Positions 1 to 5,247 of a stretch of 11,442 bases of DNA are shown here, piece after piece; position 1 is the first letter of the stretch, and each line of letters opens with the position of its first letter. The position numbers and the translations under genes were made by a program. The DNA is from an uncultured Gemmiger sp. (GTDB lineage Bacteria > Bacillota > Clostridia > Oscillospirales > Ruminococcaceae), in the NCBI GenBank assembly GCA_944382805.1, contig CALWNS010000024.1:1-11442 (forward strand), in the 5' to 3' direction. The notes below the pieces were generated by a model, which was not told the DNA's origin, did not search any database, and saw only the letters and a list, made by a program, of their open reading frames with translations.

Positions 1-14
1 AGAGAGGGAACACC

Positions 15-497
15 ATGAACGTGGACGAACTGCTTGAATTGATGGAAGAAACGCTGGAAGAGGGCACCGCCGTGCCGTTTTCCCCCTCCAAGCGCATCGT
101 GGACGTGGACCGTATGCGCGATATCATCGACGAGGTGCGCAACAACCTGCCCGATGAACTGCGCGACAGCAAAAAGATCGTGGCCGACCGCGAACAGATC
201 ATCAAGGGCGCCAAGGCCGAAAGCGAAAACATCATCAAGCAGGCCGAGGAGCGCGCCCGCGGCCTTGTCTCGGAGCAGGAGATCGTCAAGCGCGCCCAGC
301 AGCGCGCGGTCGAGATCCTGACCGCCGCCCAGCAGCAGGCCAAGGAGATCAGCCGCAGCGCCACCACCTACTGCGAGACCATCCTTAAAAATTCCGAGGA
401 AGTGCTGGCCCGCAGCGTGACCGACATCAAAAATACGCGCATGAACCTGCGCAGCGCGGCCTCCCGCGGGCTGCGCGGGCAGAAAGGCGGCCGCTGA
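15..497 (+). CDS. SepIVA/DivIVA-like coiled-coil protein (often auto-annotated as 'ATPase' or F0 subunit b-like)
   Basis: The 160-residue protein is soluble, with no signal peptide or membrane segment. Residues 1-50 form a short N-terminal region with VPF at 20-22, a DxxRMRDIIDEVRNNLP stretch (30-46) and PDEL. Residues 52-135 are predicted to be one long helix with alanines spaced 11 apart (A66/A77 and A94/A105/A116), the right-handed coiled-coil periodicity of F-ATPase subunit b, which explains database labels of that kind. The tail ends in a basic NLRSAASRGLRGQKGGR-type segment. The layout (VP near residue 20, a helix ending in IP/LP-EL, a long Ala/Glu coiled coil, then LR-AA) resembles, from memory, mycobacterial SepIVA, a DivIVA-like septation factor, but is much shorter. 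A division or wall-growth scaffold role is therefore inferred, not shown. The start is ATG at 15, with AGAGAGGG at 1-8 and a 6-base spacer. The gene ends before a terminator, so it is probably the last gene of an upstream operon. Confidence 0.85.
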   Translation: MNVDELLELMEETLEEGTAVPFSPSKRIVDVDRMRDIIDEVRNNLPDELRDSKKIVADREQIIKGAKAESENIIKQAEERARGLVSEQEIVKRAQQRAVEILTAAQQQAKEISRSATTYCETILKNSEEVLARSVTDIKNTRMNLRSAASRGLRGQKGGR

Positions 498-500
498 CCC

Positions 501-531
501 GCCCCGCCGGCGGGGCAGGGGAACGCTCCCC
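501..531. repeat. Two small GC-rich inverted repeats after the first gene
   Basis: Positions 501-516 are a perfect 16-base palindrome, GCCCCGCCGGCGGGGC. Directly after it, 518-531 can form a 5-base-pair hairpin (GGGGA / TCCCC) with an ACGC loop. Neither is followed by a T run, so they do not look like terminators on their own. They may protect the 3' end of the upstream transcript ahead of the true terminator at 568-608. Their function is unknown. Confidence 0.4.
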
Positions 532-567
532 AATTCTCCCCACCGCCGGACCGAATGTGAAAATTGT

Positions 568-608
568 AAGCCCACAGCCATTTTTTCTGGCTGTGGGCTT
601 GCTTTTTG
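568..608 (+). terminator. Strong intrinsic terminator ahead of the mraZ operon
   Basis: The arms AAGCCCACAGCCA (568-580) and TGGCTGTGGGCTT (588-600) are perfect 13-base inverted repeats around a 7-base T-rich loop. They are followed by GCTTTTTGT, which gives the T run. This separates the upstream coiled-coil gene from the dcw genes, so mraZ should have its own promoter between here and 768. Confidence 0.88.
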
Positions 609-620
609 TCTGCCGATTTG

Positions 621-635
621 GTACTATGATAGTAC
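621..635 (+). promoter_or_regulatory. Candidate mraZ promoter -10 region inside a perfect palindrome
   Basis: GTACTATGATAGTAC is a perfect inverted repeat of 7-base arms around a single G. It contains TATGAT (625-630), a one-mismatch -10 hexamer. No convincing -35 lies at 16-18 bases upstream, where the sequence is T-rich and belongs to the terminator tail (CTTTTT at 602-607). Transcription from this -10 would begin near 636-640, at the first MraZ-type box. The symmetry may be an operator for a dimeric regulator or may be chance. The promoter assignment is an inference, supported by the preceding terminator and the AT-rich composition. Confidence 0.45.
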
Positions 636-639
636 AGTT

Positions 640-679
640 GTGGGTAATTGGGGTTAGCTGTGGTTGAAAGTGGGTATTT
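640..679 (+). promoter_or_regulatory. MraZ operator: four GTGG-type boxes with 10-base spacing
   Basis: Four consecutive 10-base units start at 640, 650, 660 and 670: GTGGGTAATT, GGGGTTAGCT, GTGGTTGAAA and GTGGGTATTT. Each opens with G(T/G)GG followed by an AT-richer half, so the G-rich motif recurs once per helical turn on one DNA face. MraZ proteins are known to bind tandem repeats of this kind upstream of their own gene (TGGGN repeats with 5-base gaps in Escherichia coli, GTGG-type boxes in Mollicutes). The boxes lie 89 bases before the mraZ start and at or just after the proposed transcription start. That position would fit repression if the promoter is placed correctly. Confidence 0.8.
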
Positions 680-693
680 TCCACCGTTTCAAC
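663..693 (+). other. Leader hairpin overlapping MraZ boxes 3 and 4
   Basis: GTTGAAAGTGG (663-673) can pair with CCAC (681-684) and TTTCAAC (687-693). This gives an 11-base-pair stem with a 2-base bulge (CG, 685-686) and a GTATTTT loop. A second TTTCAAC at 699-705 offers an alternative partner for GTTGAAA. There is no T run after it, so it is not an obvious terminator. It may act in the mRNA leader or may be a by-product of the repeats. Confidence 0.5.
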
Positions 694-767
694 AGAGTTT
701 TCAACAACGTACCTGCGGCTGGACGTGCAAAACTGCATGGTCTTGACAAAGAAAGGGGGAGTTCAAT

Positions 768-1184
768 ATGTTCGTCGGCCGTTTCGATTATGCCATCGAC
801 GCCAAGGGCAGATTGAACTTCCCCGCCAAGTTCCGCGAGGATATGGGCGAAACCTTCATCGTGGCGCGCTGGCTGGACCACTGCCTGGCGGCGTTCCCCA
901 GCGCCGAATTCGAGAAGGTGGCCGAGCGCATTGCCGAAAAAGGCCTGGTCAAGGGCCGCCAGGTCAGCCGTATGCTCTATTCCTCGGCGGTGGAGGTCAC
1001 GCCGGATAAGCAGGGCCGCATCCAGCTGCCCGCCAATCTGCGCGCTTACGCAAACCTGGAGCATGATGTGACCATCACCGGCAACCGCACCTTTGCCGAG
1101 ATCTGGAATACGGCCGATTGGGAAGCGACCCAGGCCGATTCGGACGAAGATTTTACCGCAGCGATGGAGGATCTGGACTTCTGA
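768..1184 (+). CDS. mraZ: MraZ, transcriptional regulator of the dcw cluster
   Basis: The 138-residue protein has the two tandem AbrB-like (SpoVT/AbrB fold) halves of MraZ. Each carries the signature: DAKGR at residues 11-15, followed by LNFPAKFR, and DKQGR at 80-84, followed by IQLPANLR. Length and ends match the family (usually about 140-150 residues). MraZ forms ring-like oligomers and binds tandem GTGG/TGGG repeats upstream of its own gene, repressing the cluster in E. coli and activating it in Mycoplasma. Such repeats are present here at 640-679, so autoregulation is likely. The start is ATG at 768 with AAGGGGGAG at 753-761 and a 6-base spacer. The acidic C-terminal tail (about 122-138) is ordinary. 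It is the first gene of its transcription unit, 21 bases before rsmH. Confidence 0.97.
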   Translation: MFVGRFDYAIDAKGRLNFPAKFREDMGETFIVARWLDHCLAAFPSAEFEKVAERIAEKGLVKGRQVSRMLYSSAVEVTPDKQGRIQLPANLRAYANLEHDVTITGNRTFAEIWNTADWEATQADSDEDFTAAMEDLDF

Positions 1185-1205
1185 TCGCTGCCAAGGGGAG
1201 CCGCA

Positions 1206-2129
1206 ATGGAATTCAACCACATTCCCGTACTTCTGCAGCCTTGTCTTGACGGGCTGGCCATCGACCCTGCCGGCATTTACCTGGACGGTACCGCCGGTGG
1301 GGCCGGCCATTCCCGCGAGATCGCCAAGCGGCTGACCACCGGGCGTCTTATCGCCCTGGACCAGGACCCGGATGCGGTGGCAATCGCCGCCGAAAGGCTT
1401 AAGGGTCTGCCGGCCCAGGTGGTCAGGGCCAATTTCCGCCAGGCGGCCGAAGTGCTGGATGCGCTGGGCATCCCCGCCATCCAGGGCGCCCTGTTGGACC
1501 TGGGCGTTTCCAGCCATCAGCTTGACGAGGCCGGCCGCGGTTTTTCCTACCACGCCGATGCGCCGCTTGATATGCGCATGAGCCAGCAGGGAGCCACTGC
1601 GGCCGACCTCGTCAACGCCCTCCCGCGGGAAGAACTGGCCCGCATCCTGCGGGAGTATGGCGAGGAACCCTACGCCTGGCAGATCGCCGGCAAGATCGTA
1701 AAAGCCCGCGAACAGGCCCCGCTGCAAACAACGATGCAGCTGGCCGAACTTATTGCCGCCGCCGTGCCGCCGGCCGAGCGCCGCAAGCACAAAAACCCCG
1801 CCCGCCGCAGCTTCCAGGCGCTGCGCATTGCGGTAAACGGCGAGCTGGACGCCCTGAACGAGGGGCTGGAGGCGATCTTCAGCCGCCTGGCGCCGGGCGG
1901 CCGGCTGTGCGTCATCACCTTCCACAGCCTGGAGGACCGCCTGGTCAAAAACAAGTTCCGCCGCTGGGCGCAGCGCTGTACCTGCCCGCCGGAACAACCG
2001 GTCTGCACCTGCGGCGGCGTGCCCAAGGCGCGGCTGGTCACCCGCCGCCCCATCGAGGCGGACGAGCAGGAACTGGCCGTCAACCGCCGCAGCCGTTCGG
2101 CCAAGCTGCGCGTGCTGGAAAAGTGCTGA
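1206..2129 (+). CDS. rsmH: 16S rRNA m4C1402 N4-methyltransferase RsmH (MraW)
   Basis: The 307-residue S-adenosylmethionine-dependent enzyme methylates N4 of C1402 in the ribosomal P site. The N-terminal HIPVLL (5-10) is characteristic. YLDGTAGGAGHS (25-36) is the SAM-binding loop, with ALDQDPDA (50-57) as the acidic loop. ALLDLGVSSHQLDEAGRGFSY (95-115) and PLDMRMS (120-126) are family signatures. A helical insert follows, then NPARRSFQALRIAVNGEL (197-214) and GGRLCVITFHSLEDRLVK (231-248). The C terminus has the usual cysteine-rich stretch CTCPPEQPVCTCG (258-270). Length is typical and all motifs are intact. The start is ATG at 1206, with AAGGGGAG ending about 5 bases upstream. It sits between mraZ and ftsL as in most bacteria. 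Confidence 0.98.
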   Translation: MEFNHIPVLLQPCLDGLAIDPAGIYLDGTAGGAGHSREIAKRLTTGRLIALDQDPDAVAIAAERLKGLPAQVVRANFRQAAEVLDALGIPAIQGALLDLGVSSHQLDEAGRGFSYHADAPLDMRMSQQGATAADLVNALPREELARILREYGEEPYAWQIAGKIVKAREQAPLQTTMQLAELIAAAVPPAERRKHKNPARRSFQALRIAVNGELDALNEGLEAIFSRLAPGGRLCVITFHSLEDRLVKNKFRRWAQRCTCPPEQPVCTCGGVPKARLVTRRPIEADEQELAVNRRSRSAKLRVLEKC

Positions 2130-2146
2130 CAGCGCCGCAAAAACCT

Positions 2147-2165
2147 CCCGCGCCGCAGGCGCGGG
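2147..2165 (+). other. GC-rich hairpin in the rsmH-ftsL gap
   Basis: CCCGCGCC (2147-2154) and GGCGCGGG (2158-2165) form an 8-base-pair stem with a GCA loop. TCCTTATTTC follows, which is only weakly T-rich. It could be a partial terminator, a pause site or an RNA processing/stability element. The ftsL Shine-Dalgarno lies about 22 bases downstream, outside the stem. Confidence 0.45.
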
Positions 2166-2202
2166 TCCTTATTTCATGAACTTACCCGAGGGGGTGTTTC
2201 CC

Positions 2203-2676
2203 ATGGCTTCCGCCGCTTTCCAACTTGAGCCGCGCCGTGCCGCCGCGCAGCGCGCGCCCGGCCTGCGCATCGTGCGCGGGGGGCGCTATAAACTGGCCCG
2301 CGCCCGGCAGATGGCCCGCCAGGCCGCGATTGCGGCCGCCGCCGTGCTGGTGCTGGTGCTGGTCACCGCCATTGTCAACAGCCAGGCGCGCCTGACCGAG
2401 CTGACCGGCGATATCGATGCAGCCCGTGCCGAACTCAGCACGGCGCAGTCTACTTACGATTACCTGACCGCCCAGATGGACGAGATCGCCAATATGTCCA
2501 ACCTGGGTACGGTGGCCGAAAAGCGGCTGGGCCTGGTCCAGACCGACCCCAGCCAGATCACCTACCTCCGCCTGGAAAACGAAAGCGTGATCGAGCGCAG
2601 CGAAAGCAGCGCCGGCAAACTGCTGGACGGTCTGCGCACCGCCGCGCTGAGCCTGTTGGGGAGCTTCGACCCCTGA
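2203..2676 (+). CDS. ftsL: FtsL-like septum protein (bitopic membrane protein with coiled coil)
   Basis: The 157-residue protein has a basic cytoplasmic N terminus (1-40), one membrane helix (about 41-59, AAIAAAAVLVLVLVTAIVN) and an extracytoplasmic helix with coiled-coil character (62-95). It ends with the FtsL-like IANMSNLGTVAEKRLGLVQ segment (95-113) and a short tail. FtsL pairs with DivIC/FtsB-type proteins and DivIB to activate FtsW and its partner transpeptidase at the septum. Sequence conservation in this family is low, so the call rests on topology, the A-x-x-R-L-G-L motif and position between rsmH and the penicillin-binding protein gene. I chose ATG at 2203 because CGAGGGGG (2187-2194) lies 8 bases upstream. 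An in-frame ATG at 2176 would add 9 residues but has no Shine-Dalgarno. It is the last gene before an intrinsic terminator. Confidence 0.9.
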   Translation: MASAAFQLEPRRAAAQRAPGLRIVRGGRYKLARARQMARQAAIAAAAVLVLVLVTAIVNSQARLTELTGDIDAARAELSTAQSTYDYLTAQMDEIANMSNLGTVAEKRLGLVQTDPSQITYLRLENESVIERSESSAGKLLDGLRTAALSLLGSFDP

Positions 2677-2711
2677 ACGGCTCGCCCGCCGCGCTTTTGC
2701 CGCCCATGACC

Positions 2712-2756
2712 AAAGCGTGCGTCCCGCCCAGCGCAGGGGGCACGCTTTTTCTCTTT
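2712..2756 (+). terminator. Intrinsic terminator inside the dcw cluster, after ftsL
   Basis: AAAGCGTGC (2712-2720) and GCACGCTTT (2740-2748) are perfect 9-base inverted repeats. An inner CCC/GGG pairing is possible across the 19-base loop. The stem runs straight into TTTTTCTCTTT (2746-2756). This would end the mraZ-rsmH-ftsL transcript. The following gene starts at 2798, and no convincing promoter is visible between, so partial read-through is likely. Confidence 0.8.
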
Positions 2757-2797
2757 AGACCCGCCGCGCCGCCGCGGTCGCCCGGAAAGGCAGGAAT

Positions 2798-5245
2798 ATG
2801 AACCAGGATCAAACCCCGCACAAAAATAACGGCCGCCGCCCGCCTTCGGACCGCCACCCCATCAACAACGCGCTGCGCGTGCGCACGCTGCTGCTGGTGG
2901 CCGTGTTCGTCCTGTTCGGCATCGGGCTGCTGATCTACCAGCTGTACGCCCTGCAGCTGCGCGACCCGGAAAACTACCGCGTGGGCGCGGCGGAGCAGCA
3001 GCTTTCGGACGAAGTGCTGCCCGCCACCCGTGGGTCGATCTACAGCTCCACCGGCGAGGTGCTGGCCCGCAGCACGACCGTGTGGAACATCATTGCCGAC
3101 CCCCAGCTCTGCAACGAGGACTTTTTGGCCGAATCGGCCGAAGAACTCAGCAAGCTGCTGGGCGGCACGGTCAGCGCCGAGAGCATTCTGGAAAAGCTCA
3201 GCGACCGCGACAGCCGCTATAAGGTGCTGGCCCGCGGCGTCGACCTGCCGACCAAGGACGCGATCCTGGAATATGCCAACACCCCGCGCGCGCTGACCCC
3301 CGACGCGCCGGAAAAGGATTGGGAACCGGTGCTGGAGATCTACACCGAGCAGAGCGCCTCCCGCAGCTACCCCTACGGGTCGTTCCTCTCCTCGGTGATC
3401 GGCTTTACCAACGACGAGGGCGGGGCCTATGGCCTGGAACGCTCCTACGACGATGTTTTGTCCGGCACGGCGGGGCGCAGCGTCAGCACGCGCAACCCCT
3501 GGGGTTACGAGATGGACGAGACAGAGGCCAATGTTCATGAGGCGATCAACGGCTACGACCTGCACCTGACCATCGATGAAAATGTGCAGAGCGTGGTGGA
3601 AAAATATCTCAACCAGGCCACCGAAGAATACAGCGTGATGAACCGCGGCACCGTGATCGTGATGGACGTGAACACCGGCGCCATCCTGTCCATGGCCACG
3701 GTGGATCAGTTCGACCCCAACGACCCCTTTACCATCCAAAACGAGGAAGTGGCCGCCGTCCTGGAGGACGAAACGCTGACCGCCGCGGAAATAGACCTGC
3801 TGGAGTCCCGCCTGGGCGAGGATGCCGTGGCCGATATCGTGGCGGACGGCATCCTGGGCGAGGACGAATACTCCACCCTGCAGGGCTACCTGCGCGAAGC
3901 CCAGTGGAAAAACAAGAGCGTGACCGAACTGTATTTCCCCGGCTCGGTCTTTAAGCTGATCACGGCCGCCGCCGCGCTCGATTCCGGCCTGGTGGACGCC
4001 AGCCAGGAATACTACTGCAGCGGCACGCTCGTCGTCAACGAAGGGACCGAGTGGCAGGTCGAATACCACTGCGCCAGCGGCAACGTCCACCACTGGCAGG
4101 ATATGGCCGGCGCGCTGGAGGAAAGCTGCAACCTTTACTTCATCCAGCTGGCCGAGACGATGTCCACCCAGTTCTTTACCGATTATTACGATGCGTTCGG
4201 CCTGTACGAGCGCACCGGCATCGATCTGCCGTATGAATCGGCCGGCATCTCCAAGACCAAGGAGGATATGGACCGCATCATCACCGACCTGTATTCCACC
4301 TCCTTCGGCCAGACACAAAAGCTCACCCCCATCCAAATGGCCACCGCCGTGGCGGCCTGCGTCAACGGCGGCTACCTGCTCACCCCCTATGTGGTGGACC
4401 ACATCACCGACGAAAACGGCAACGTGGTCGAACAGGCACAGACCGAGATCCGCCGCCAGGTCATTTCGGAGGAAGTCAGCCGGCAGCTCTGCGCCATGCT
4501 GGAGAATAACGTTGGGGACGGGCAGGAAGGCTACTCCTGCCGCAACGTCTATGTGTCCGGCTACTCCATCGGCGGCAAATCCGGCACGGCCGAACAGCTC
4601 GACCGTACCGAGCGCGGCGACGGCGATTACCACAAGCAGATCAGCTTTGCCGCCGCCCTGCCCATCGACGATCCGGAATACCTGGTCTTTGCCGTGCTGG
4701 ACGACCCGCGCTGGACCGACGACTTCGCCTCCTACATCGTGGCGCCGATGGTGGGCAACATCATCAGCGAGATCGCGCCCTACCTGGGCATCCCCACCGA
4801 CCCCGACTTTGTTGCCCCGGAAACGGTCCGGGTCGAAAATTATGTGGATAACGGCTGGTCTACGGCGCAGATGAAGATGAACAAGGTCGGCCTGAAACAC
4901 CAGATCATCGGGGAGAGCGGTACCATCACCTACCAGTACCCCTACGCCACTATGGAAGTGCCCTACGGTTCCACCGTCTACCTGTATACCGAGGGTACGA
5001 CCGGCCAGACGACCACCGTGCCGGACGCCGTGGGCAAAACAGGCAGCTTTGCCAGCCAGATGCTGCACGCCTCCAACCTGAACGTGCGCATCGTAGGCGA
5101 CGAGAACGCCCAGGTCGTTTCGCAGGATGTAGACGCCGGCCAAAGCGTCGAATACGGCACCGTGGTCACGCTGACCACCGCCGCGCAGGAAAGCGCCGAA
5201 CCGCAGCCGGAAACAACGGCTGAGCCCGCCCCACAGGAGGAGTGA
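2798..5245 (+). CDS. ftsI: Class B penicillin-binding protein (septal transpeptidase) with two PASTA domains
   Basis: The 815-residue enzyme cross-links peptidoglycan as the transpeptidase partner of FtsW. A cytoplasmic tail (1-28) precedes one membrane helix (about 29-50). The pedestal/dimerisation domain contains ATRGSIYSSTGEVLA (76-90). The transpeptidase domain has all three motifs: S383-VFK386, S443-C-N445 and K594-S-G-T597. PASTA-like domains span about 674-732 and 738-795, then an acidic, proline-rich tail. It is longer than typical division PBPs (about 650-740), partly because of an acidic segment at 313-368 between FDPNDPF and QWKNK. C407 and C425 lie near the active site, as in SpoVD-type enzymes. 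Whether it corresponds to pbpB or spoVD of Bacillus cannot be decided, so the symbol is generic. The start is ATG at 2798 after a GGAAAGGCAGGA ribosome-binding region. Its stop is 2 bases from murF, suggesting coupled translation. Confidence 0.95.
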   Translation: MNQDQTPHKNNGRRPPSDRHPINNALRVRTLLLVAVFVLFGIGLLIYQLYALQLRDPENYRVGAAEQQLSDEVLPATRGSIYSSTGEVLARSTTVWNIIADPQLCNEDFLAESAEELSKLLGGTVSAESILEKLSDRDSRYKVLARGVDLPTKDAILEYANTPRALTPDAPEKDWEPVLEIYTEQSASRSYPYGSFLSSVIGFTNDEGGAYGLERSYDDVLSGTAGRSVSTRNPWGYEMDETEANVHEAINGYDLHLTIDENVQSVVEKYLNQATEEYSVMNRGTVIVMDVNTGAILSMATVDQFDPNDPFTIQNEEVAAVLEDETLTAAEIDLLESRLGEDAVADIVADGILGEDEYSTLQGYLREAQWKNKSVTELYFPGSVFKLITAAAALDSGLVDASQEYYCSGTLVVNEGTEWQVEYHCASGNVHHWQDMAGALEESCNLYFIQLAETMSTQFFTDYYDAFGLYERTGIDLPYESAGISKTKEDMDRIITDLYSTSFGQTQKLTPIQMATAVAACVNGGYLLTPYVVDHITDENGNVVEQAQTEIRRQVISEEVSRQLCAMLENNVGDGQEGYSCRNVYVSGYSIGGKSGTAEQLDRTERGDGDYHKQISFAAALPIDDPEYLVFAVLDDPRWTDDFASYIVAPMVGNIISEIAPYLGIPTDPDFVAPETVRVENYVDNGWSTAQMKMNKVGLKHQIIGESGTITYQYPYATMEVPYGSTVYLYTEGTTGQTTTVPDAVGKTGSFASQMLHASNLNVRIVGDENAQVVSQDVDAGQSVEYGTVVTLTTAAQESAEPQPETTAEPAPQEE

Positions 5246-5247
5246 CT

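Noticed and set aside
743..748. TTGACA, a perfect -35 hexamer just before mraZ
   Set aside because: A -10 at 17 bases would fall on the mraZ start codon (766-771, ATATGT) and would leave no leader or ribosome site. It is probably chance.
2558..5143. An 861-codon open frame on the minus strand opposite the penicillin-binding protein gene
   Set aside because: It is rich in His, Gly, Val and Arg, as expected from reading GC-rich coding DNA backwards. The plus-strand frame has all the PBP motifs, and the minus frame has no recognisable domain.
5242..5247. GTG at 5242 as the murF start overlapping the PBP stop
   Set aside because: The Shine-Dalgarno ACAGGAGG ends only 1 base before it. ATG at 5248 has a proper 7-base spacer and matches the usual MurF N terminus.
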